DNA from: Acidimicrobiia bacterium
GTDB lineage: Bacteria > Actinomycetota > Acidimicrobiia > IMCC26256 > JAOSJM01
Assembly (NCBI GenBank): GCA_027494165.1
Contig: JAOSJM010000005.1
Coordinates: forward strand, 124,001 to 188,000
Length of the DNA: 64,000 nucleotides
Direction: 5' to 3'
Positions 25,669-33,158 of this stretch are shown piece by piece. Under the pieces are notes generated by a model. That model searched no databases. It was given only the letters and a program-made list of their open reading frames with translations, and had not been told where the DNA came from. Within the stretch, counting starts at the first letter, position 1; each line of letters opens with the position of its first letter. Position numbers and translations under genes: made by a program.

Positions 25669-26931
25669 TCAGCCGACCAGATCGGTACCGGAGATCCACT
25701 CACCCAGGAGGTCGGTGAAGTCGCCGTCCTGGTACTGGACCATCCGCACGTGGGCGTTGCACACCGCCGCGAAGCCCGGGGCCGGCGTGCCGTCGCACGA
25801 GTACGGGTGGGCCATGAAGTTCGGCTGGTCCTTCGCGCCGAGGAGGAACTCCCTGATCGTGTCGGTGCTCAGGTTGTCCACCCCGACTTCCTCGAAGATC
25901 GTCTTGATGTTCATGATCGCCGAGAACGTCGCCTGCGAGTACATGGAGACCCGGACGTCACCCGTGCCGTACTGCTCGAGCTTCTCGAGGTAGGTCGCGA
26001 CCTCGGGGTCGTCCTCCTCGGTGAAGAGCAGGAGCTCCATGTTGAAGAACGCGCCGTCGGCACCGGCCCCGCCGGCATCGATGACGGTGTCGTCCGAGCA
26101 GGACCCGGGGTAGACGAACATGATGTCGTCGGACGCCCCGATCGCCTCCTTGGCCTTCATGATGTTCGAGCATCCGGCCGCGGCGAACAGCACCATGACG
26201 GCGTCGGGGTCACCCTCGACCGCCGCGGTCACCGACGCGGTGAAGTCCGTCGCGTCGGCCTTCTCGGGGATGAGGCTGACGTCCGTGACCCCGAGCTTGT
26301 TCAGCGGCCCCTCGAGGAAGGTCGTGGCCGCCGCGAGGCCCGGCTCGTTGTCGGTGTAGATGATGGCGACCGTCTCGACGCCCTCCTGCTCGCCGAGCCA
26401 CCTGGCCTGACCCGGGAACGCCGCGATGCTCCCGCCGACGAAGAAGAACGCGTTCGGCGAGGTGTACTCGGGCGGGAGCAGCGGCACGCCGCCCACGTAG
26501 AGCATGTCGTTCTGCTCCATGATCGGGATCGACGCCGAGGTCCCGAAGTCGGTACCCGAGGTGACGAGCACGACGCCCTTCTCCACCATCTCGTTCGCGC
26601 AGGTCTGGGACGACTCGGGCGTCCCGACCGTGGTGCAGAGGTCGATCTGCAAGGGGCGACCGTCGACGCCACCGAGCTCGTTGTTGATGTACTCGGCGGC
26701 CGCCATGGCGGAGGCGCTCTGCTCGGGGAACGAGCCCGCCGGGCTGTCCTCCTGGTTGATCATGCCGATCACGATCGGCTCGCCGGTGGCCTGCTCCCCA
26801 CCGCCCTCCGCGGCCGTCGTGGCCGTGGCGCCGCCCCCGTCGCCGTCGTCGTCGTCGTCGCCGCACGCGGCCGCGACGAGCGCGAGCACGCACAGCAGCA
26901 CAAGGATCTTCCACACGCTCTTGGTACGCAC
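25669..26931 (-). CDS. Periplasmic-type substrate-binding lipoprotein of the Liv importer
   Basis: A 420-residue solute-binding protein of the type I (leucine/isoleucine/valine-like) family. It has a lipoprotein signal: hydrophobic VWKILVLLCVLALV followed by the lipobox AAAC, then a Gly/Asp-rich linker. The mature domain begins EPIVIGMINQEDSPAGSFPE, with DGRPLQIDLCTTVGTPESSQ and VAIIYTDNEPGLAAA. I prefer GTG 26931: GGGGAGGG ends seven bases before it, whereas ATG 26937 would sit right against that site. The operator-bearing promoter lies 38 bases upstream. Ligand unknown; regulon context suggests an organic acid that feeds the CoA-ligases. Confidence 0.85.
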   Translation of the reverse strand: MRTKSVWKILVLLCVLALVAAACGDDDDDGDGGGATATTAAEGGGEQATGEPIVIGMINQEDSPAGSFPEQSASAMAAAEYINNELGGVDGRPLQIDLCTTVGTPESSQTCANEMVEKGVVLVTSGTDFGTSASIPIMEQNDMLYVGGVPLLPPEYTSPNAFFFVGGSIAAFPGQARWLGEQEGVETVAIIYTDNEPGLAAATTFLEGPLNKLGVTDVSLIPEKADATDFTASVTAAVEGDPDAVMVLFAAAGCSNIMKAKEAIGASDDIMFVYPGSCSDDTVIDAGGAGADGAFFNMELLLFTEEDDPEVATYLEKLEQYGTGDVRVSMYSQATFSAIMNIKTIFEEVGVDNLSTDTIREFLLGAKDQPNFMAHPYSCDGTPAPGFAAVCNAHVRMVQYQDGDFTDLLGEWISGTDLVG

Positions 26932-26968
26932 GAGCATCCCTCCCCAGGGCACGTCCCCCGTGACCCTC

Positions 26969-26997
26969 ATCACAGCAAAGTTTCCGTTAAACGTCAA
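26969..26997 (-). promoter_or_regulatory. Promoter of the Liv-type importer with operator
   Basis: On the minus strand TTGACG (26992-26997) and TGTGAT (26969-26974) are exactly 17 bases apart. The -35 is the intact right arm of a palindrome, TTCCGT-TAA-ACGTCA (26982-26996), whose left arm has two mismatches. Confidence 0.55.
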
Positions 26998-27191
26998 GAA
27001 GTGATCTTGACGGACCTCCGGCCCGGCCGTTGGCCCTTCACGGCCGTTCGGGAAGCGGATCGACGGTCGCGGGATCGTGGGCCGCGCGCCGCTCGCGTTC
27101 GAGGATCTCTCCCGATCGTGAACGGGGGATCGCCTCGGCGACCTCGTACCAGCGAGGCCACTGGCCGACACGGCGCGGATACCGTGCGGCC

Positions 27192-27380
27192 ATGCGACTC
27201 GAGCTCCAGCCCGACGAGGTCCAGCTCGTGCGCGAGGTCCTCAGCGCCTACGTGCGCGACCTGAGCCACGAGATCGCGGACACGGACAACGCCAGGTTCC
27301 GGGCCACCCTCCGGGACCGGCGGGAGGCGCTGGCGGCGGTCCTCGACCGCCTGGGCGGCACGGTCCCGACCGAGGGCTGA
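27192..27380 (+). CDS. Small conserved actinobacterial protein, unknown function
   Basis: A 62-residue acidic helical protein (MRLELQPDEVQLVREVLSAY, then SHEIADTDNARFRATLRDRREALAAVLDRL). Proteins of this size and pattern are common as hypothetical genes in actinobacteria. The ATG is six bases after a TANNNT -10 (TACCGT, 27180-27185), so the message is probably leaderless. No operon partner on this strand. Confidence 0.6.
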   Translation: MRLELQPDEVQLVREVLSAYVRDLSHEIADTDNARFRATLRDRREALAAVLDRLGGTVPTEG

Positions 27381-27754
27381 CCGGGCCGGCCGGGCTCGGG
27401 ATCCGGCGCGACGCCCCGCTCACGAGGGCGGCGACCGCGGGGGTGAGGTCGGCGGGCCGGGGAGGCCCCCGGTGGCGGCGGACCCCCGGACGGGGACCCG
27501 CCCGCGGCGGCGAGGACTCGCGCCCTCGTCGACGAGAACCACACGAGCGCGGCGACCAGCGCCACGATCCCGCAGGCGACGACCCCGACGATCGGCAGGA
27601 CGATCCAGAGGGTCTTGCTCGTCCCGGCCGCCTCGAAGGCCCCCTCCGGTTGCCTGCTCGCGTCGACCGCGACCCAGATGCCGAGCCCGAGCGGCACGAC
27701 GGCGAGACCGGCGACGAACAGGACGATCAGGAGCTCGGTCGGGCCGATGTTCAT
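27248..27754 (-). CDS. Small membrane protein, C-terminus uncertain
   Basis: Starts MNIGPTELLIVLFVAGLAVVPLGLGIWVAVDASRQPEGAF with two hydrophobic segments (residues 6-28 and about 48-70, TLWIVLPIVGVVACGIVALVAALVWF), typical of small actinobacterial membrane proteins of unknown role. After about residue 80 the sequence is Pro, Arg and Gly-rich and would run 133 bases into the opposite-strand gene at 27192-27380. A slip in the G/C runs at 27465-27490 would end it at 27420 instead. Only the first 80 residues should be trusted. Confidence 0.5.
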   Translation of the reverse strand: MNIGPTELLIVLFVAGLAVVPLGLGIWVAVDASRQPEGAFEAAGTSKTLWIVLPIVGVVACGIVALVAALVWFSSTRARVLAAAGGSPSGGPPPPGASPARRPHPRGRRPRERGVAPDPEPGRPGQPSVGTVPPRRSRTAASASRRSRRVARNLALSVSAISWLRSRT

Positions 27755-27796
27755 GCACGTCCCCCTTCGGTCGGCGGGACAGTCTGGCATCCCCCG

Positions 27797-27802
27797 TAGA
27801 CT
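27797..27802 (+). promoter_or_regulatory. -10-like TAGACT just before the SDR start
   Basis: A TANNNT hexamer ending eight bases before the ATG at 27811, the arrangement of a leaderless transcript. Confidence 0.35.
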
Positions 27803-27810
27803 CCTCCGCC

Positions 27811-28580
27811 ATGACTCCGCTCGATCCGCTCGCCGCCTTCCGGCTCGACGGCAAGGTCGCCGTCGTCACCGGGGCCAGCGCGGGCCTCGGAGCCCGCTTC
27901 GCCCGGGTGCTCGACGGCGCCGGCGCCCGGGTCGTGCTCGTGGCCCGCCGGAAGGATCGGCTCGAGGCGCTGGCCGGAGAGCTGTCCGACGCCCACGCCG
28001 TCGCGGCCGACCTGACCGTCGAGGACCAGGCCCGGCGGGTCGTACCCGAGACCCTCGAGCGGTACGGCCGGGTCGACGTGCTCGTCAACAACGCCGGCGT
28101 GGGTGAGGTGATGCCGGCGCTCGAGGAGTCGACCGACCACTTCCGCCGGATCTGCGAGCTCAACCTCGTGGCACCGTTCGCCCTCGCCCGGGACGCGGCA
28201 CGGGCGATGATCGAGGCCGAGGGCGGCTCGATCGTGAACATCGCCTCCATCCTCGGCCTGGTCGGCAACGGGCAGATCCCCGAGGCGAGCTACCACGCCT
28301 CCAAGGGAGGGCTCGTGAACCTGACCCGCGAGCTCGCCGCCCAGTGGGCGCGCCGGGGGTGCGGGTGAACGCCCTCGCCCCCGGCTACTTCCCCAGCGAG
28401 ATGACGACGTCGATGTTCGAGGACGAGCGGTCGATGCGCTGGCTGCGCAACAAGGACCCCATGGGGCGGGCGGGCCGGGAACACGAGCTCGACGGCGCGC
28501 TGCTGTTCCTGGCCAGCGACGCCAGCAGCTACGTGACCGGTCAGGTCCTCTGCGTCGACGGCGGCTTCACCGCGATCTGA
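27811..28580 (+). CDS. Short-chain dehydrogenase/reductase, frameshifted
   Basis: A classical SDR of about 256 residues. Cofactor motif VVTGASAGLGARFARVL near 17 (TGxxxGxG), NNAG at 94, the catalytic Ser in NIASILGLVG near 143 and the YxxxK pair YHASK near 160. The frame breaks at about 28357 in a run of five G; adding one G gives RRGVRVNALAPGYFPSEM, the conserved PG motif. The C-terminus FLASDASSYVTGQVLCVDGGFTAI is typical. Probably an acyl or ring alcohol dehydrogenase; substrate unknown. tRNA-Leu follows 18 bases after the stop. Confidence 0.8.
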
Positions 28581-28598
28581 GCGCGAGACTGGCCGGGC

Positions 28599-28681
28599 GC
28601 GAGCGTGGCGGAACCGGCAGACGCGCCGGGTTTAGGTCCCGGTGGCCTTCGGGTCTTGGGGGTTCGACTCCCCCGCTCGCA
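28599..28681 (+). tRNA. tRNA-Leu (anticodon UAG)
   Basis: A class II tRNA with the acceptor stem GCGAGCG/CGCTCGC, anticodon stem CCGGG/CCCGG around loop TTTAGGT (anticodon TAG at 28633-28635), an extended variable arm typical of leucine tRNAs and the T-loop GGTTCGACTC in a five-pair stem of G and C. The discriminator is A at 28681 and CCA is not encoded (ACCCCG follows). It reads CUA and probably other CUN codons. Confidence 0.95.
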
Positions 28682-28754
28682 CCCCGTCCGGCACGACCGG
28701 TGGGCCCGCACGGCGCCCGCGTGCGGGAACCCGAGACCCCCGAGGTGGCCTGAC

Positions 28755-29789
28755 GTGAGAGCCGCACTGGTCACCGGGGCCGGGCGCCTGGAGCTCGTCG
28801 ACGTCGGCGAGCCCCGACCGGCGCCCTCGTGTGTCGTCGTCGAGGTGCGCTACTGCGGGGTCTGCGGGAGCGACGTGGCGGCCTACCGGACGGGCCACCT
28901 GCTCAACCCGGCCGTCTGCGGGCACGAGTGGACCGGGACCGTCCGTGCCGTCGGCCCCGACGTCACGGGTCTGCGCGAGGGCGACCGGGTCGTGGTGGGC
29001 GTGGCCCCCCCGTGCGGCCGCTGCCCGGAGTGCACGTCCGGCCGGTCCGCGACCTGTCGCGTCGCGTTCGCCATGCTCCTCGGCCGCGACCCGGCGGCCC
29101 CACCCCACGGGGGGTTCGCACGGGCCATCGCGGTCGACGCCGGCCGGGTGGTGAAGGCCGACCCGGCCCTCACCGACGAGGAGGCGGCGCAGGTGGAGCC
29201 CACCGCGATCGCGTTCCGGGCGGTGCGTCGCAGCGGCGTCGGGCTCGGCGACACGGCCGTCGTCCAGGGAGCCGGTCCCATCGGCCTGCTCACGCTCCAG
29301 GTCGCCCGGGCCGCCGGCGCCGGGACCGTCGTCGTCGTGGAGCCGGCCGAGTCGCGGCGCGAGCTGGCCCTCCAGCTCGGCGCCCACGTCGCCGTCCCCC
29401 CCGGGGAGGAGGCAGCCCGCGCCGTCCTCGAGGTCACCGGAGGAGTCGGGGCCGACGTCGTGTTCGAGTGCGCCGGCGCCGCCCCGCTCGTGCAGACGGC
29501 GGTCGACCTCACTCGTCGCGGGGGCGTGATGGCGATGATCGGCTTCGTCGAGGGAACCGCGACGATCGACGCGGGCGCCTGGATCGGGAAGGACGTCCGG
29601 GTCGTCGCCTCGTTGGGCTTCGCCCACGAGGACGTGGCGTCCACGATGCGGCTGATCGCCGACGGGCGGGTCCGCGTCACCCCGCTCCACACCCGGACCG
29701 TGGGCCTCGAGGGGCTCGAGGCCGCCTTCGCCGACCTGGCCGGCGGCCGCTCCGCCGACGTCAAGGTCCTCGTCGACCCCTCCGTCTGA
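28755..29789 (+). CDS. Zinc-dependent medium-chain alcohol dehydrogenase (MDR family)
   Basis: A 344-residue MDR enzyme. Catalytic zinc ligands are in VRYCGVCGSDVAAY (Cys near 38) and CGHEWTG (His and Glu near 57-58). The structural zinc lobe is PPCGRCPECTSGRSATC at 81-97, with four cysteines. The nucleotide motif is VVQGAGPIGLLTLQVARAAG near 177 and an acidic VVVEPAESRR follows, favouring NAD. GTG start with GAGGTGG before it. It is the next gene after the tRNA with its own likely promoter; role in alcohol or diol oxidation inferred from context. Confidence 0.85.
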   Translation: MRAALVTGAGRLELVDVGEPRPAPSCVVVEVRYCGVCGSDVAAYRTGHLLNPAVCGHEWTGTVRAVGPDVTGLREGDRVVVGVAPPCGRCPECTSGRSATCRVAFAMLLGRDPAAPPHGGFARAIAVDAGRVVKADPALTDEEAAQVEPTAIAFRAVRRSGVGLGDTAVVQGAGPIGLLTLQVARAAGAGTVVVVEPAESRRELALQLGAHVAVPPGEEAARAVLEVTGGVGADVVFECAGAAPLVQTAVDLTRRGGVMAMIGFVEGTATIDAGAWIGKDVRVVASLGFAHEDVASTMRLIADGRVRVTPLHTRTVGLEGLEAAFADLAGGRSADVKVLVDPSV

Positions 29790-29948
29790 CCCGTCCTCCG
29801 ATCCGTCCGATCCCGGCGGCGCGGCGCCCTCCCGGCGCGGGACGGGGTGTACCGTGACGGGCCGACCCGCGGACCGGCCACGACCACCGAGGGCCCCGCC
29901 GCGGGACATGCCCCACCGACCTCTTCGACCACGCCACCCGAGGCCCCC

Positions 29949-30416
29949 GTGCTCGATCCCCGGCTCCTCTACCACGTCGGCGTCCGCGTCCGGGACGTCG
30001 ACGCGGCCATGGCCGAGCTGGGCGAGCGCCTCGGCCTGACCTGGTGCCCCGCGATCGAGGCTCGCCAGCAGGTCTGGGCGCCCGGCCGGGGTCCCGAGGT
30101 CGCCGAGCTGCGGTTCACGTACTCCACCTCGGGGCCGCTGCACGTGGAGCTCCTCCAGGGCCCACCCGGCTCGGTGTGGGACCCGGGCGACCGGACCGGG
30201 ATCCACCACACCGGCGCATGGGTCGACGACGTGGCCGGCGAGACCGGGCGCCTCGTGGCGGCGGGCTGGGTGCTGGAGGCCGCCGAGCTCCCGCCCGAAC
30301 AGGGCTACGGCTCGTTCACCTACGTCCGCTCCCCCGACGGGTTCCTCCTGGAGCCGGTCGCGTCCCGCCTTCGGCCGGCCTTCGAGCGTTGGTGGGCGGG
30401 GGGCGCGACCGCGTGA
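29949..30416 (+). CDS. VOC superfamily protein (glyoxalase/dioxygenase-like)
   Basis: A 155-residue vicinal oxygen chelate fold protein: LLYHVGVRVRDVDAAMAELGERLGL at the start (first beta-alpha-beta, His near 6), HVELLQGPPGSVW in the middle and a second module GIHHTGAWVDDVAGETGRLVAAGWV ending with a glutamate in SPDGFLLEPV. The metal-binding His/Glu pattern H...E...H...E is present. I use GTG 29949 because the preceding 34 residues are not domain-like and GAGG lies just before. Function could be epimerase, lyase or isomerase; unassigned. Confidence 0.7.
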   Translation: MLDPRLLYHVGVRVRDVDAAMAELGERLGLTWCPAIEARQQVWAPGRGPEVAELRFTYSTSGPLHVELLQGPPGSVWDPGDRTGIHHTGAWVDDVAGETGRLVAAGWVLEAAELPPEQGYGSFTYVRSPDGFLLEPVASRLRPAFERWWAGGATA

Positions 30417-30419
30417 CCC

Positions 30420-30435
30420 GGGCCCACCCGGGCCC
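30420..30435. terminator. GC hairpin between convergent genes
   Basis: GGGCCC, ACCC, GGGCCC. It occupies the gap between the VOC gene and the convergent acyl-CoA synthetase gene. Short and without T tract. Confidence 0.3.
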
Positions 30436-31911
30436 CTACCTCCAGCCCAGCCGCTGCGCGAGCGCGACCTTCTGCACCTTCCCGAGCGCGGTGCGGGGGA
30501 AGAACGACGCGTCGACGACCTCCACCGCGGCGGGGGTCTTGAACGGTCCGAGCTCGCCCCGGGCGAACGCGCGCAGCTCGTCGGGATCGAGCGATGCCCC
30601 CGACGCGGCGACGACGAAGGCCACGGGCACCTCCCCGAGCCGCTCGTCGGGTCGCCCGAGCACCGCGGCCTCGGCGACGTCCGTGCGGGCGACCAGGGCC
30701 CGCTCGACCTCCGCGGGCGAGATGTTGAAGCCTCCCCGGATGATGATGTCCTTGATCCGGTCCACGACGTGGAGCCGCCCCTGGTCGTCGAACCGGCCGA
30801 CGTCCCCGGTGTGGAACCAGCCGTCCCGCAGGGCGGCCGCGGTCGCCTCGGGGTTCCGCCAGTACTCCGTGAGGGCCCGGGAGGCCTCGACGCAGACCTC
30901 GCCGTCCACGCCGGGCGGGCACTCGGCCGACGCCTCGTCGCGCACGGTCACCCGGACGCCGGGGACCGGAGGCCCGCAGGAGCCGGGGCCCTCGCTCCCG
31001 TCGATCCGCTCCACCGCCACGCCTCCGGCGGTCTCCGTGCAGCCGTAGACGGTCGCGGCCGGGATGCCCACCGCCCGGGCCCGCTCGCGCAACGCCGGTG
31101 GGACCGGCGCGCCGCCGACGGTCACGACCCGCAGCGACTCGAAGCGCAGCGCCTGGCCCTCGCCGTGGACGACGAGGTCGTAGAGCGCGGTGGGCACCGA
31201 CGAGAAGTAGCGGATGCCCCGCTCACGGACGGCGTCGGCGACCCCGGGCACGTCGAGGCGCTCGAAGAGCAGGCACGAGCCGCCCAGCGCGAGCGCGGTG
31301 GCCGGCGAGCACATCATGGCCGGGAGCTGGAACTGGGGCAGGAAGGCCAGGATCGGGTCCCCCGCCTCCAATCCCAGCCCGGCGGCGGTGGACTCGATCA
31401 TCCCGGCGAGCACGCCGTGCGAGAGGACCGCGCCCTTCGGGAGGGGCCCGGTCGTCCCCGACGTGTACCCCACGGCCGCGGCATCCCCGGGGGCCCGCTC
31501 CACGGGTGCGAAGGGCGCGTCGCGATCCGAGGACGCCTCGACGAGGTCGAGGACCCGGCGCCCGCCGGCACCGGCGAGGGCGCGTTCCTCGTGCTCGGGC
31601 AGGGCGAGCACGACTGCGGGGTCGAGGTTGTCGAGGATCGCCGCCGTCTCGACCGGGCCGAGGAGCAGGTTCACGGTGGTGACCGAGGCGCCCCGGGCCG
31701 TGGTCCCGAGCCAGGCCGAGAAGAGCTCGAGCCCGTTCCCGGCCAGCACGGCGACGCGGTCGCCGACATCGACGTCGTGGGCGGCGAGCGTGGCCTGCAC
31801 CGAGCCGGCCGCCCGGCGGAGGTCCCCGTGCGACCACACCCGCCCGGACCAGGCCTCTTCCAGCGCGAGGGCGTCCCTCTCCCCCGCCGTGACGATCGTC
31901 GCGACGTTCAC
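30436..31911 (-). CDS. AMP-forming acyl-CoA synthetase
   Basis: A 491-residue ANL-superfamily ligase with all motifs: phosphate loop YTSGTTGPLPKG near 161, A5-like TVYGCTETAGG near 296, GWFHTGDVGRFDDQGRLHVVDRIKDIIIRGGFNISPAEVE near 376-415 and the catalytic lysine in FFPRTALGKVQKVALAQ near 478. It would convert a carboxylate to its CoA ester through an acyl-adenylate. GTG start with GAGGAG ten bases before. It is not in an operon with known regulon members and no operator copy precedes it. Confidence 0.88.
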   Translation of the reverse strand: MNVATIVTAGERDALALEEAWSGRVWSHGDLRRAAGSVQATLAAHDVDVGDRVAVLAGNGLELFSAWLGTTARGASVTTVNLLLGPVETAAILDNLDPAVVLALPEHEERALAGAGGRRVLDLVEASSDRDAPFAPVERAPGDAAAVGYTSGTTGPLPKGAVLSHGVLAGMIESTAAGLGLEAGDPILAFLPQFQLPAMMCSPATALALGGSCLLFERLDVPGVADAVRERGIRYFSSVPTALYDLVVHGEGQALRFESLRVVTVGGAPVPPALRERARAVGIPAATVYGCTETAGGVAVERIDGSEGPGSCGPPVPGVRVTVRDEASAECPPGVDGEVCVEASRALTEYWRNPEATAAALRDGWFHTGDVGRFDDQGRLHVVDRIKDIIIRGGFNISPAEVERALVARTDVAEAAVLGRPDERLGEVPVAFVVAASGASLDPDELRAFARGELGPFKTPAAVEVVDASFFPRTALGKVQKVALAQRLGWR

Positions 31912-31994
31912 CGTGCTCCTCGCGCTCCTTCCCGGCCGGAAGCCGCGCCGATCCTCGCGCGTGGGGGCGGGAGCCGTGGCCTGCAGGGCCGAGC

Positions 31995-32026
31995 GGCCCC
32001 GCCCCGGCGGACGCCGGGGCGGGGCC
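31995..32026 (-). terminator. Strong hairpin downstream of the GGDEF gene
   Basis: A 14-base perfect inverted repeat (31995-32008 with 32013-32026) with a GGAC loop, four bases after the stop of the minus-strand GGDEF gene. All GC stem, no T tract, typical of GC-rich actinobacterial terminators. Confidence 0.6.
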
Positions 32027-32030
32027 GGCG

Positions 32031-32981
32031 TCAGGCGGCGTCGGGCGCCACCGGACGCTGCGGGAGGCGCGCCGGGACCTCGGCCGCGACGACCTCGGCG
32101 CGCACGGTCCCGGGTCCCTGCCGCTTCGCGGCCACGACGAGCCGGTCCGCCGACGCGAGGAGCACGTCCACCGAGGGCGGCGGAGCGGGGAACGTTACCC
32201 ACCCGGCGCACGCCGACAGCTCGCCGGCCGGCCCGCGCCGGGCCAGCCGCTCCCCGACGCGCGCCATCACCTCGGCGGCGGCCCCGGCGTCGCACTCGGG
32301 CAGGAGCAGGACGAACTCGTCACGGCCCATCCGACCCAGGACGTCGATCACCCGGATCTCGGCCCGAACGGTGGCGGCGAAGGCGACGAGGAGGGCGTCG
32401 CCCGCCGGGTGGCCGTGCTCGTCGTTCACGCGCTTGAGCCCGTCGACGTCGAGCGCCACCACCGTGAGCGGGGCGCGCGTGCGGTGGGCCCGGGCGAGCT
32501 CGGCCTCGGCGGCCTCCAGCACCGCTCTCCGGTTGGGCAACCCGGTGAGCGGGTCGCGCCGGGCCAGCCGGCGCTCGCGCGCCAGGAGATCGGCGAGGAC
32601 CCCGACGAACCAGACCACCAGCAGCAGGGCGCCAAGCGTCGCGGACCCGAGCCCGAGCGCCCGTCCGAGACCGGTTCCGGGCGGGCGGGTGAACGAGGTC
32701 GCGGCCGTGCCGATCGCGGCGAGCGACGCCCCGGCGACCCCGGCGCGCCATCCCGCACCCCACGCGGTGGTCCCCACGACGAGGGCGTACCCGAGGGGGA
32801 CCACTCGCCCCGGACCGGCCCCGAGGTCGACGAGCACCAGCGCCAGCACGACACCCGCTCCGGCCCAACCGAGGACCGGGCTCGCGCTCCTCCCCAGGTC
32901 GTCGAGGAGCGCGACCACCTTGGGCCGGACCCCGTCGAGCGCCCACCACGGACGCGACCACGCGCGATCCCCCCGGACCAT
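32031..32981 (-). CDS. Membrane GGDEF-domain protein with altered active site
   Basis: A 316-residue protein. The first 130 residues carry about four hydrophobic segments (SPVLGWAGAGVVLALVLVDLG; VVPLGYALVVGTTAWGAG; VAGASLAAIGTAATS; LGALLLVVWFVGVLADLLA). The GGDEF domain follows: RDPLTGLPNRRAVLEAAEAEL and a substrate Asp in VALDVDGLKRVNDEHGHPAGD. The active loop reads MGRDEFVLLL: the second Gly is replaced by Arg, so diguanylate cyclase activity is doubtful and a GTP-sensing or regulatory role is possible. ATG 32981 is chosen because upstream sequence is Pro/Arg-rich. Confidence 0.75.
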   Translation of the reverse strand: MVRGDRAWSRPWWALDGVRPKVVALLDDLGRSASPVLGWAGAGVVLALVLVDLGAGPGRVVPLGYALVVGTTAWGAGWRAGVAGASLAAIGTAATSFTRPPGTGLGRALGLGSATLGALLLVVWFVGVLADLLARERRLARRDPLTGLPNRRAVLEAAEAELARAHRTRAPLTVVALDVDGLKRVNDEHGHPAGDALLVAFAATVRAEIRVIDVLGRMGRDEFVLLLPECDAGAAAEVMARVGERLARRGPAGELSACAGWVTFPAPPPSVDVLLASADRLVVAAKRQGPGTVRAEVVAAEVPARLPQRPVAPDAA

Positions 32982-33116
32982 CGGAAGCCCCCGATGCTCA
33001 GCGACCCTTCGCGCGTCGCCCGAGATCGCGCCACGTCCATCATCCCACGGGACCGGCCGCGACGCACCCCCCGGGGAGGCCGCCGCCGGGACGCGTCCGA
33101 CGGCTCGGCCCTGATA

Positions 33117-33131
33117 CAACGTTTGACGTCA
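33117..33131 (+). promoter_or_regulatory. Degenerate operator CAACGT-TTG-ACGTCA
   Basis: The right arm ACGTCA is perfect and the left arm keeps only ACGT. It includes a TTGACG -35 candidate (33124-33129) and lies 28 bases before the OYE gene start. Confidence 0.4.
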
Positions 33132-33158
33132 GACTGCCGAGCACGGGGGTACGACGGC

